A DNA stretch of 9,362 bases from Thermoproteota archaeon (GTDB lineage: Archaea > Thermoproteota > Methanomethylicia > Methanomethylicales > B66-G16), in NCBI GenBank assembly GCA_003649085.1, contig QMQV01000057.1, positions 1 to 9,362 of the forward strand, in the 5' to 3' direction. Made by a program: the position numbers and the translations under genes. The notes beneath the pieces were generated by a model. That model did no database searches and was not told where the DNA came from. It saw only the letters and a program-made list of their open reading frames with translations. Below, one piece after another: positions 1 through 6,917 of the stretch; the first letter of the stretch is position 1; the number at the start of each line of letters is the position of its first letter.

Positions 1-200
1 TTAAGGCCATTTAATAAGCGTTCTCAAGGTGTGCATGATGTAGTGAAAAAGCTAAGAAGTTAAGGTTAGAGCCAAATTTGCCTGTGGAAGTTGTGGGATG
101 ACTTAGTTATAGCAGCTTAAATGAAGAGGTTTTGTATTAAGCTCATATACTCAAATGGCGAAGACTTCAATTTAATAAAAAGCGTTAAGCGCATACTTCC
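1..200. other. Left-edge stretch without a confident gene
   Basis: This 200-base stretch lies downstream of herA. On the plus strand three short open pieces look mildly coding: codons running from the window edge to a stop at 61-63 (20 residues, ending KKLRS), a piece ending at 104-106 that holds a CGSCG motif like half a zinc knuckle, and a 27-codon ATG ORF at 121-204 (begins MKRFCIKLIYSNG) whose stop overlaps the herA stop. They sit in two different frames separated by stops. They could be the tail of a gene entering from the left plus chance ORFs, or a decayed gene. I cannot assign a product to any of them. Confidence 0.3.
171..186 (-). terminator. Possible T-run terminator of the nurA-herA operon
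   Basis: Reading on the minus strand, a run of five T within gctttttatta begins about 20 bases past the herA stop codon. Archaeal RNA polymerase commonly terminates at short T tracts in the non-template strand without needing a hairpin, so this is the most likely end of the operon transcript. No clear stem is seen. Confidence 0.35.
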
Positions 201-1808
201 TTAACCTACTTGAAAAGCTTTCATAGATTCTTCAAGAGCAAGCTCCTCTTCAACAAGCTCCTCAAACTTATGTATCTTAACTGGTACGGCAAACTTAAGA
301 CCAGATGGAGGAGATACTAGCAAAGCTTCTCCTCTATCTAATGTCTTTATCTCGTTTTCGGCATCATCAAGATACGGGCTATGAGATACTATTGCTGTAT
401 AATCTGCCTTGGTGGGCAGCGGCAAAACCACTTTAGTTAGCTGCTGTCTCAACACCATCTCGTTAAGTTCACTAGGCATTTGCGTTATACAGCATAAGCC
501 AACTCTATACTTCCTACCCCTCTTGCTAATCTCCGCGAAGACATTGCTTTCCCCCTCGCTTAACATGCGCTTTGAAAGGTAGCGATGAGCTTCTTCAACA
601 ACTATCAACACCGTGGGCAGCTTAGACCACCATTCAGGCGAGAACTTCTTAGCCCTCTCATAAGCTTCGAAGACTCTCCTGGCGATCAAGACCGTTAACA
701 AAGCTTCTTGAGCTTCGGTAGCCATAGGCATATCGATTAACACGACTTTACCGTCCTTGACGGCGTTCAGCACCTCAGCTATTAAATCCACCTTACAGTC
801 AGATCTTTTAAAAACAGTTTCATCGCCGACAAACATCTTAAGCTTCCTCTTAACGACAGCTATCGTAGACTTCTGCGCTTTCCCGCCAAGCTCTCTATAT
901 ACCTCATCTATGTCCCAGTCCATCAGCATGGAGAGCCAGCTTCTGCCGAACTCCCTATAAGCAATCCAAAGCAAGGCTTCTTGTGGCGGAGTGAAGAAGC
1001 CTGTTTGCCTAAAATCCTCTGGCTTAAGGAGACCAAGCCAAACTTCTAATGGACAAGCTTTAACCCTACGCTTAACAAACCTCCCATTCCACGAAAACGT
1101 ATAGTAGAAATCCCTTAGCTCCTTAACTCTCTGCGATACGTAAAACAGCTTTTCCTCAGCTTGAGGTAGGTGAGCTAAGCCATAGGCTCCTTGAGATCCG
1201 CCGTCAAAATACTCTCCTTCGGTGTCTATTATGATCAAGGAGTATGCATTATCGCAGCACTTTAACACGCTCGCTGCCAATACCTTGCAGAAGTTGGTCT
1301 TACCACCACCTGTTGCTGAGCATACGAGCATGTGGTGCGGGAACACGTCTCTACCGCTAAGAGATACTTTCTGGCTTGTGACCACGTGCCCGCTTCGTAC
1401 AAAGCCTACTTCCAAATCCCCTCCATCTAGGCAAAGTAGTTTAAGATCTCCTTTAGACAACGTGTAGACTTCGCTGAACATCGATGGGACGGTGGAGGGA
1501 CCGTGTACCTCTCCTCTACCGTTAACTTCAGCTACTATAACGGCTTTAGCAGCATTGTAAACTCTAAGCTGCTTATCCATTAGCTCAACTTGTTCGCCGC
1601 AGCTTTTCTTGAGAGAAAGCCTGGCTACCTCGGCTGGGGCGAGGAGCGAGACGGGCTCAGGATCATAGACTCTAACTATAAACGTCTTCTCACCATCAAT
1701 AACCTTTAAGAGCTGACCCCTTTCAGCATAAACACCTTCATTAACCCTAAACTTCACAGTAACGCCTTCAGCTGCGATAACAACACCTATCGGGATGCTC
1801 TCCTCCAT
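201..1808 (-). CDS. herA: HerA hexameric DNA-translocating ATPase
   Basis: This 535-aa protein has the layout of archaeal HerA, the FtsK/VirB4-like ring ATPase that pumps DNA to its partner nuclease NurA during end resection. Residues 1-95 form the HAS-barrel (IPIGVV, VKFRV, RGQLLKV). The Walker A loop is SATGGGKTN at 164-172 with Lys170, a variant of the usual GxTGSGKT. LIIIDTEGEY (191-200) corresponds to the DxxGEY strand of the family, Walker B is LIVVEEAH (401-408), and the sensor/arginine-finger segment is RGRKYRVGL (430-438) followed by ITQMPSEL (441-448). The length is normal for the family. The ATG is preceded by a strong Shine-Dalgarno (taaggaggag, about 5 bases away) that lies inside the end of nurA, so translation is probably coupled. 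Identification is firm; whether it serves recombination repair or a defence role is not decided by the sequence. Confidence 0.95.
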   Translation of the reverse strand: MEESIPIGVVIAAEGVTVKFRVNEGVYAERGQLLKVIDGEKTFIVRVYDPEPVSLLAPAEVARLSLKKSCGEQVELMDKQLRVYNAAKAVIVAEVNGRGEVHGPSTVPSMFSEVYTLSKGDLKLLCLDGGDLEVGFVRSGHVVTSQKVSLSGRDVFPHHMLVCSATGGGKTNFCKVLAASVLKCCDNAYSLIIIDTEGEYFDGGSQGAYGLAHLPQAEEKLFYVSQRVKELRDFYYTFSWNGRFVKRRVKACPLEVWLGLLKPEDFRQTGFFTPPQEALLWIAYREFGRSWLSMLMDWDIDEVYRELGGKAQKSTIAVVKRKLKMFVGDETVFKRSDCKVDLIAEVLNAVKDGKVVLIDMPMATEAQEALLTVLIARRVFEAYERAKKFSPEWWSKLPTVLIVVEEAHRYLSKRMLSEGESNVFAEISKRGRKYRVGLCCITQMPSELNEMVLRQQLTKVVLPLPTKADYTAIVSHSPYLDDAENEIKTLDRGEALLVSPPSGLKFAVPVKIHKFEELVEEELALEESMKAFQVG

Positions 1809-2767
1809 AAAAACTCCTCCTTAAAGCTAGATGACCTAACACTCGACAAAAAGCGATCTAAGACCCCAGCTTCAGCTAAGACTTCTAGCAAGGCTCTCCT
1901 ATCGTGGATGATCTCCTGGTCACATACCTTAGCCTCGTCGTGAGCCAACTTAACTGGATATGGGTAGCCTGGTGTAGCGTCATCCTGTAAATATGCTAAA
2001 TAGCTTAACACTTGAAGCTCATCTTCAGCTAGCACATCAACTCTAAAAGCGTAGCTTGAGGAATCTGAAAACTTCGTAATCGTAGGAGTCCCTAAATACC
2101 ATTTTTCAAAGCCCCAGTTGAATATCGGCATATAACTCCAAGGAGCTGAAAGCCCGAGTTGACGGCTTAAGTAGCTTAAATACCCAACCAAGGGCTCTCC
2201 CGTATTCAGCTTGAGCTGAGATGACTTGCTAATCCCTACGAGCGCTACGCCAGATCTTTCCAAGGACTTGGCGAAGTTCTTCAGCTTAAGCTTAATCCTT
2301 TCAGAGTATCTTGGGAAGAGCATTAGAGGTCTATCAAGGAGACATAAGCTACCTTCATTTAAGAGATCCAACGAGTTTAAGACAGCATCGAGCTCCACAT
2401 CAATTAAAAACTCAACGGCTTCAACTCTAGACCATACTACCTTAGCTCGCTTAATAGGCTCGTAGAAGCTTAAGCGCCTTTTGCCGCGCCAAGCCGATCT
2501 AGAGACCTTCGCTAACATAACCTTGAACGCGCCGCAGTCAAAGAGAACTTTTAGAGAGGCATCTACAGCTAAGGCCAGCTTTTCATGGGGAATTGGCTTA
2601 AAGACATGAAAGCCGCATGTGCTTATAGGCTCGCCGAAAATAACTTCCTTTTCAAGCTTTAAGACAGGCCTTAAAGCCTTCAACTTATAGGGCTCGTCGC
2701 CAGCTTCGTAGAGAGCGTTAAGCTCATCGACGATTCGCTGAAAATCTCCATGGACGTCGCCTATCAT
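1787..2767 (-). CDS. nurA: NurA 5'-3' nuclease, partner of HerA
   Basis: This 326-aa protein fits the NurA nuclease family (RNase H-like fold, Mn-dependent), which trims DNA ends together with HerA. Visible motifs in order are LAVDAS at 66-71 (metal-binding Asp69), acidic residues Glu116/Glu119/Glu125, LLDRPL at 143-148 with Asp145 (usually LLDGxL, so Arg replaces the common Gly), VGISKSS at 177-183 with Lys181, and GYPYPVKLAHDEA at 267-279 with the conserved Tyr/His arrangement (His276). The start is bounded by an in-frame TGA four codons upstream, and GAGG lies about 9 bases before the ATG. The last 22 bases overlap herA, as expected for subunits made together. A TATA-like gtttaaagc lies about 34 bases upstream. 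The N-terminal GDVHGD looks like a phosphoesterase motif, but the rest of that fold is absent. Confidence 0.9.
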   Translation of the reverse strand: MIGDVHGDFQRIVDELNALYEAGDEPYKLKALRPVLKLEKEVIFGEPISTCGFHVFKPIPHEKLALAVDASLKVLFDCGAFKVMLAKVSRSAWRGKRRLSFYEPIKRAKVVWSRVEAVEFLIDVELDAVLNSLDLLNEGSLCLLDRPLMLFPRYSERIKLKLKNFAKSLERSGVALVGISKSSQLKLNTGEPLVGYLSYLSRQLGLSAPWSYMPIFNWGFEKWYLGTPTITKFSDSSSYAFRVDVLAEDELQVLSYLAYLQDDATPGYPYPVKLAHDEAKVCDQEIIHDRRALLEVLAEAGVLDRFLSSVRSSSFKEEFLWRRASR

Positions 2768-2800
2768 AAGCTTGCCTCAAAGGCTTATAGCCATCAAATA

Positions 2801-2809
2801 GCTTTAAAC
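2801..2809 (-). promoter_or_regulatory. Likely TATA box of nurA-herA
   Basis: On the minus strand gtttaaagc lies about 34 bases before the nurA ATG. This predicts a transcript start near 2781 and a leader of about 12 bases that would still contain the GAGG ribosome-binding site. It is placed by motif and spacing only. Confidence 0.5.
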
Positions 2810-2899
2810 CCGCTGAAATTAAGCTCAAAGGCAATATCAACGTGGCGAGCTGATATCGTAACGCTAAAAGCGTACATAATCTGCATTTGCGTATGGTAT

Positions 2900-2919
2900 T
2901 ACATGACATGTGTCAAGTA
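2900..2919. promoter_or_regulatory. 20-base near-palindrome, candidate operator between nurA and the CARF regulator
   Basis: TACATGACA-TG-TGTCAAGTA is an inverted repeat with 9-base arms matching at 8 of 9 positions around a 2-base centre. Its centre is about two helical turns plus spacer from the dimeric-site layout typical of winged-helix dimers. It sits in the divergent promoter gap, beside a TATA-like ctttaaatg (2921-2929) and about 36 bases upstream of a second one (2943-2950). Autoregulation by the adjacent CARF-winged-helix protein is the natural guess, but no binding evidence exists here. Confidence 0.5.
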
Positions 2920-2941
2920 TCTTTAAATGGATATTGGTAAC

Positions 2942-2950
2942 GTTATATTT
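2942..2950 (+). promoter_or_regulatory. Likely TATA box of the CARF regulator gene
   Basis: gttatattt is centred about 30 bases before the ATG at 2977, which would put the transcript start at or just before the start codon and give a leaderless mRNA. An alternative box, ctttaaatg at 2921-2929, would give a leader of about 25 bases. The sequence alone does not decide between them. Confidence 0.45.
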
Positions 2951-2976
2951 GATACTGTCGCAAAAGGCTTTTAACT

Positions 2977-3861
2977 ATGCTAGAGTTAGAGAGATTATCA
3001 ACTGTTAAAGCGACTGGTGATGGCGCGGGTATGGTGACGTTAATCTGCTTCGTAGGGTATGACTTCCAGAGGATTATCGATGGAGTTAACTTCTTCAGGG
3101 CAAACTACCCCATAGAGGCAATATACCTTTTATACGATAAGAAGAAGGATGTCTACGGATATGCTTCAAGGCTAAACGCTAAAGCCTTGGAAAACGCCTT
3201 GTCATTTGCAGGTTCTAAGCCTACTTTAGTACCTCTCAATCCACAGAGCTATGAAGATGTCTTTGCCACGCTCTACAAGATATTAAAGGAGGAGTCAGGC
3301 AAGGGCAGGAAGGTGTTAATAGACGCTACTTCAACTTCAAAAGAAGGCATTGGCGCGGCTGTTACATGTGCTCTCATGTTCTACGACGTGGGAGTTTACA
3401 TAGTTCCCCCAAATGAGAGAGGGTGGCACATACCAACGCCAAACACGCCTGAGTTTAACGAGTGGTTTAACAAGGTGAGAAACGTTAGGGGGCTTCAGCC
3501 ACAGCTAATATACCTTCCTGGGCAGAGGCTTGACCAGCCGAGCGAGGACGAGGAACGCATATTGCTAGCTCTTGAAAGCAGAGGTGGGAAAGCTGAGTCA
3601 ATTAAAAGCATCATAGAGTGGTGCGGCGAGGATTCCTCAAGTCCAGCTGTAAAAAACAAGTATAGTAGGCTTATTAGAAAGTTGTTAAAAGACGGCTTGA
3701 TACAACTAGATTTTTCAACAAAGACCAAGCGTGTCAAGTTATCTGGTTTCGGCAAGGTATTAGCTAAGGCTATAAAATCAGCTAAAGTTCAAAAGCCTGA
3801 AGCCGTTATCTCAGTTAAGCGTCAAGAAGCCCCGCCATCAGATATCGAGGCAACCCTCTAA
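2977..3861 (+). CDS. CARF-domain winged-helix transcriptional regulator (Csa3/HFX_2341-like)
   Basis: This 294-aa protein combines an N-terminal Rossmann-like CARF-type sensor (about 19-145) with a winged helix (about 198-262). The sensor begins with a beta strand, TLICFVGYDFQRI (21-33), and carries the family loop VLIDATSTSKEG at 113-124, equivalent to the D-x-T-(G/S)-x-(S/T)-K-E loop that contacts a ligand in CARF proteins. The winged helix has KYSRLIRKLLKDGLI (228-242) as a likely recognition region, followed by a strand-wing. The last 25 or so residues look disordered. Such proteins (Csa3, DUF6293/HFX_2341) are ligand-responsive DNA-binding regulators; cyclic oligoadenylate is the ligand where known. 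No cas gene or CRISPR array lies in the window, so its ligand is unknown. The start could instead be Met19 (3031), but a TATA box at leaderless spacing favours 2977. It diverges from nurA-herA and ends one base from the convergent gene. Confidence 0.8.
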   Translation: MLELERLSTVKATGDGAGMVTLICFVGYDFQRIIDGVNFFRANYPIEAIYLLYDKKKDVYGYASRLNAKALENALSFAGSKPTLVPLNPQSYEDVFATLYKILKEESGKGRKVLIDATSTSKEGIGAAVTCALMFYDVGVYIVPPNERGWHIPTPNTPEFNEWFNKVRNVRGLQPQLIYLPGQRLDQPSEDEERILLALESRGGKAESIKSIIEWCGEDSSSPAVKNKYSRLIRKLLKDGLIQLDFSTKTKRVKLSGFGKVLAKAIKSAKVQKPEAVISVKRQEAPPSDIEATL

Positions 3862-3862
3862 A

Positions 3863-4153
3863 CTATATTGAGAGGCCAAAAGCCTTCGCGAAAGCCTCAA
3901 TTCTCTTAAACTCCCTAACAAACTCACATCCCTTCTCAGTTATCACGTAGAAAGTGATGTCACCCTCCTTAAACTCCTCTATTAAACCCCTCTTCTTAAG
4001 CTCGTTAAGATATCTTTGAAGCCTATCATAAGATAAGTTAGCTCCGTAGAGAATTCTCGTAGGCCTAGCTTTGCCCCCTTCTCCTACTATTACGTTAAGC
4101 ATGTCATAGAAAATCCTCAGCTGCGACCTGTACTTAGCTGGCTTAACCGTCAT
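3863..4153 (-). CDS. Small archaeal winged-helix DNA-binding protein
   Basis: This 96-aa protein matches the archaeal winged-helix pattern of the HTH_45/Sso10a-like group. It has an opening helix (YRSQLRIFYDMLNVI, 8-22), then PTRILYGANLSYDRLQRYL (31-49) containing the turn and recognition helix, a KKRGLIEE turn (53-60), and the wing ending in FYVITEKGCEFV (68-79). A final helix (80-96) could be for dimerisation. Its ATG overlaps the TGA of the upstream membrane-protein gene (ATGA), with gaggag immediately before it, so the two are almost certainly made from one message and may act together. Its stop codon is one base from the stop of the convergent CARF regulator, so the two transcripts must overlap at their 3' ends. 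The target genes cannot be seen. Confidence 0.8.
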   Translation of the reverse strand: MTVKPAKYRSQLRIFYDMLNVIVGEGGKARPTRILYGANLSYDRLQRYLNELKKRGLIEEFKEGDITFYVITEKGCEFVREFKRIEAFAKAFGLSI

Positions 4154-4761
4154 CTCCTCTTAATCACCTTAGCCAACATCGTTAGCAAGCACAGAAAGCC
4201 AACTAATTGAGTGAAGTGTGCTAAGATGTAGCTTAACCCCCATTGAATAGCTAATAGGAAGAGCACGTGGCTAGCCAGTATTAGGGAGAAACCAGCTGAT
4301 ACTAGCAGCGCCTCGTAGCTTTTATTAAAGCTATAGCTTTTAATAGACTGTATCACCACGTACATCAATAGCACTATCACTATAACCTCAGCTAACGGGT
4401 TATGCTCTCTCAAAACATATGGTATGAAAGCAGCTGCCATCAGATACGTCTGCTTAAAGTACAGGTAAGCTAGCAAGCCATATGCTAAGATCTCGGTTAT
4501 AAATAATATCCAATTTCCAACAACTAGCAGAAACCTGAACTTAACGATATCGGCTAGAAAATGCCTTACGTAGAGGGTTACCAAGCTATCCGATAAGAAG
4601 CCTATGGCGAGCAACGTGAAGCTAACATCCAGGTATAAAAAGGGTCTTTCAGCAGTTAGCTTAAAGCACTTGATAGCATAAAAGCTTATGGCGAGAGCTA
4701 TGAAAGCTATTAAAAGCTCCATGAATACGTCAAAGCCAGCTAATAAGCTTATTAAGCGCAA
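4150..4761 (-). CDS. Seven-helix membrane protein of unknown function
   Basis: I do not recognise this family. The 203-aa product is almost entirely membrane-embedded, with hydrophobic segments near 13-32, 41-65, 76-101, 105-117, 123-140, 149-172 and 175-199, and ends in a basic tail (KVIKRR). There are no long soluble loops, no catalytic motif and no transport signature I can identify. The full-length start is TTG at 4761; an ATG at 4722 (residue 14) right before the first helix is a credible alternative, though neither has a clear Shine-Dalgarno. A TATA-like box at 4792-4800 favours the TTG or a near-leaderless start. The 4-base overlap with the downstream winged-helix gene suggests a membrane sensor coupled to a DNA-binding partner. 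This is inference; a structural membrane protein is equally possible. Confidence 0.75.
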   Translation of the reverse strand: MRLISLLAGFDVFMELLIAFIALAISFYAIKCFKLTAERPFLYLDVSFTLLAIGFLSDSLVTLYVRHFLADIVKFRFLLVVGNWILFITEILAYGLLAYLYFKQTYLMAAAFIPYVLREHNPLAEVIVIVLLMYVVIQSIKSYSFNKSYEALLVSAGFSLILASHVLFLLAIQWGLSYILAHFTQLVGFLCLLTMLAKVIKRR

Positions 4762-4791
4762 TTTAAGTCGCCTAAACGTTAAACTACGAAG

Positions 4792-4800
4792 TTAATATAA
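4792..4800 (-). promoter_or_regulatory. Likely TATA box of the membrane protein / winged-helix operon
   Basis: ttatattaa on the minus strand lies 31 bases before the TTG start, predicting transcription from about 4770. The 140-base gap 4762-4901 shows nothing else that I can support. Confidence 0.45.
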
Positions 4801-4901
4801 CCCTTGTGTACGAAGCGTCTAAGCCCACGGATAGAGATGCGGATTACCTGAGTAAAGAAGATCTAAGCTACTTAACGCGTATGAACTTGCCCTTATCTCG
4901 C

Positions 4902-5555
4902 CTACGCTGTGATTCTTTCAGCTACCTTAGCGAAAATCTCCTTTGGCAAAGCTACGACCACGTCACCACTTGGCTCTATGCGAGCCTCTCTAACGTCGAT
5001 GTCTTCGCCTACTAAAGCTGAAAACGTGCCAGCTACGCAGCCCTTAACTAAACTTAAAACTTCCTCTGTTGGCGGCGTTAACTTCTCCTTCTCACATAGC
5101 TTAATTAGCCTATGAGCTAATGATCCCTTATACGTCAATAAGATGCTCTCTTTTTCTTTATCGAGCTTAATCTGCACGTCTTGCGCGTATCCTTCAAACT
5201 TGTATAATTCAACTACCTCGTTTAGAATGGTCTTGTAATCGCCTGCCTTAAGAGCGTATTCCTCTACCTTAAGCTCCTTCATCCTGAACTTTTTCAAATC
5301 CTCTAGTAGGCTTGAGAACCTCCTTATAGCAGCTTTCTTAAACGCATGATATAGTAAAGCAGCTGCTCCTTCCCTAAGAACATCTCTCATGCCTATGATG
5401 AGGTCTAGTAACGTACGCTCAGTTAGTAAGACGTATCTAGACTCCTCATGAAGTTTCTCTTTTTCACCTAAGCCTAGCTTAGATAGCTCTGAGCTAGCTA
5501 TCTTAGACTTATCAATCCACTCTGTCATAGCGTCTCTGGAGTAGTATATAGACAT
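4902..5555 (-). CDS. Probable V4R-like ligand-binding protein
   Basis: This 217-aa soluble protein resembles the V4R (4-vinyl reductase) / Bet3-like small-molecule-binding fold. The middle has a conserved-looking helix pair with IIGMRDVLREGAAALLYHA (53-71), and the end has CVAGTFSALVG (173-183) followed by VREARIEPSGDVVVAL (188-203), echoing the V4R pattern G-x-x-x-G-x-x-(S/E)-x-x-x-G ... V-x-E-x-x-C-x-x-x-G-D-x-x-C. The two cysteines expected around the Gly-Asp turn are absent (Ile192 and Val200 occupy the area), so a zinc-bound or classical sensing site is unlikely. Cys154 and Cys173 are the only cysteines. No DNA-binding domain is attached. It probably has its own promoter. Two starts are possible: ATG 5555 with the TATA at 5582-5589, or ATG 5528 (Met10) with the TATA at 5563-5572. 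The family call is from pattern memory only. Confidence 0.6.
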   Translation of the reverse strand: MSIYYSRDAMTEWIDKSKIASSELSKLGLGEKEKLHEESRYVLLTERTLLDLIIGMRDVLREGAAALLYHAFKKAAIRRFSSLLEDLKKFRMKELKVEEYALKAGDYKTILNEVVELYKFEGYAQDVQIKLDKEKESILLTYKGSLAHRLIKLCEKEKLTPPTEEVLSLVKGCVAGTFSALVGEDIDVREARIEPSGDVVVALPKEIFAKVAERITA

Positions 5556-5562
5556 GAGTAAT

Positions 5563-5589
5563 AGTATAAAAGGGTATCGTGGTTTAAAG
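5563..5589 (-). promoter_or_regulatory. Two TATA-like boxes upstream of the V4R-like gene
   Basis: On the minus strand ctttaaac (5582-5589) is spaced to start transcription at the first ATG, giving a leaderless message, and cttttatact (5563-5572) is spaced to start just before the second in-frame ATG at residue 10. One or both may be used. They imply the gene is expressed separately from the regulator gene 60 bases upstream. Confidence 0.4.
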
Positions 5590-5615
5590 GAAGTTAAATT
5601 CGCCTAACTTCTACG

Positions 5616-6881
5616 TTAAGCTTTGATGTACTTATCCTCTATCCTGACTAAGTTTTGCCCACCTACCTTACGTATGCTTACTATGCCGTAGTTCTTAAGC
5701 CGCTTAACTATTCTCCAGACGGTGGTCTTTGGTAGCTTAAACTTTTCCCTTATCTCGGCTTCGAAGACTTCTCCACCGCTTTCAACGATAAACTCTAGGA
5801 TTTCTTTGTCTTCAGGTCTAAGATCTTCGTGTTCTCGCAATATTTTCTGCAAATCTATTGAACGGTAGGTCTTAACGAAGGCTTTTGCCCTCCTCTTAGC
5901 TACTAAGTAGCCTATCGCTCCAGCTATGGCTGCTATTGGTACTAGGATTAAGGGGTCCATAGGAGATATAGGAGACGGAGGGCGTGTAGCTTGGTTTGCT
6001 GCTTGTTCCGCTTGTTGTGCAAGCGTAAGTGACGATGTGTAGTTGCCTACGGAATAGTTTCCACTAGCTTGTGATAACAGGGATTTGGCTTCGTCCAAGC
6101 CCCTTGTCCTACCTTCTTCCTCAGCTTTAGCGATTGCTTGCTTCGCGTTATTGATTGCTTGCGCAGCTTCTTGAGCTTTAAGCTTGATGTGGTTTAACGC
6201 TTCTTCAGCTTCCTTTGCTTTTTGCTCAGCTTCGGTGTATAGTCCTTGTGCAAAGAGCGCCTTAGCTTGTAATAACAGCTCTTCAGCATTCGAGACGATG
6301 TAGCCTTGTGCTTCGGCATCTTTAATTTCTTCTTCAACCTGATTTATTGTCAGTAGAGCATATTCTCGTGTGCCAACAATCTCTAACACGTAGGAGACTT
6401 CTACGTCGCCGCTGGGCATCATTAAGGTAGTTTTTCCATCAGCTGACCCGATGGAGACAGGCACCTGGTTAAAGCTAACTACGACAGCTTCTTCAGGTAG
6501 GATTACTAATACGTCGACTGGGCTTTGAATAGTTAAGCTCCATAGCCTACCAACTTTGCTAGTTAAGTCAGGGGTGTAATAGGTTATCTTAGCCATGTTA
6601 GAGCCAAGCGTGTAGATGGCTATCGTGTTATTAGATAAGTATTCATAGTATAGTGGCACTCCTTGCTCATCTTCAACAACTAAATCCTCTATAACCATAC
6701 CCCATAAGGTGACGTTTACCTCTAAGGCTTCCGTAGATACGTTTAGCCAATACTCTACCTTAGCTACCCCATCCGAGTAAACAGTCACCGTAAGCTGATA
6801 CGGCACATACTCCTGCGCATAAGCTGAGGAACACAGTAAAACCAGAGCCAGCAACAGCGAAGCGACAGCGGCTCTGCACAT
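5616..6881 (-). CDS. Membrane-tethered winged-helix regulator with outside sensor region
   Basis: This 421-aa protein is a one-piece transmembrane regulator. Residues 1-22 are a Sec signal peptide (hydrophobic run, cleavage after SSAYA). Residues 23-175 are a beta-rich outside domain with sequons at Asn47, Asn56 and Asn84. Residues 180-298 are Ala/Glu/Gln-rich helices with two copies of an L-x-x-A ... G-x-Y-x-x-A unit (about 186-230 and 250-296). A Pro/Ser hinge (301-307) precedes one membrane helix (LILVPIAAIAGAIGYLVA, 311-328) followed by positive residues KRRAK. The inside part (356-421) is a winged helix: ILEFIVESGGEVFEAEIREK, then LPKTTVWRIVKRLKNYGIV as the recognition helix and turn, and the wing. 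Out/in topology agrees with the charges. Such proteins are known in archaea, but I do not know this family's ligand or targets. The divergent neighbour shares the helical unit and is the likely partner. Confidence 0.8.
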   Translation of the reverse strand: MCRAAVASLLLALVLLCSSAYAQEYVPYQLTVTVYSDGVAKVEYWLNVSTEALEVNVTLWGMVIEDLVVEDEQGVPLYYEYLSNNTIAIYTLGSNMAKITYYTPDLTSKVGRLWSLTIQSPVDVLVILPEEAVVVSFNQVPVSIGSADGKTTLMMPSGDVEVSYVLEIVGTREYALLTINQVEEEIKDAEAQGYIVSNAEELLLQAKALFAQGLYTEAEQKAKEAEEALNHIKLKAQEAAQAINNAKQAIAKAEEEGRTRGLDEAKSLLSQASGNYSVGNYTSSLTLAQQAEQAANQATRPPSPISPMDPLILVPIAAIAGAIGYLVAKRRAKAFVKTYRSIDLQKILREHEDLRPEDKEILEFIVESGGEVFEAEIREKFKLPKTTVWRIVKRLKNYGIVSIRKVGGQNLVRIEDKYIKA

Positions 6882-6917
6882 ACCCGCTACCTTGTGGATA
6901 TATCAAGCCCCTACTTG

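Noticed and set aside
2746..2767. GDVHGD at the NurA N-terminus, like the first motif of calcineurin-type phosphoesterases
   Set aside because: The later GDxxDRG and GNHE motifs are absent, and the rest of the protein carries NurA motifs.
2724..2909. 61-codon minus-strand ORF upstream of nurA
   Set aside because: It overlaps the nurA start out of frame and the palindrome, has no domain, and covers the likely nurA promoter.
3727..3742. GTGTCAAGT-TATCT inside the CARF gene resembling the right arm of the intergenic palindrome
   Set aside because: It is only a half-site, without the inverted partner, within ordinary coding sequence; chance is the simpler reading.
4806..5015. Plus-strand GTG ORF opposite the V4R-like gene end
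   Set aside because: Its first third looks polar and protein-like, but more than half is antisense to a well-supported gene, and no ribosome site or family pattern is seen.
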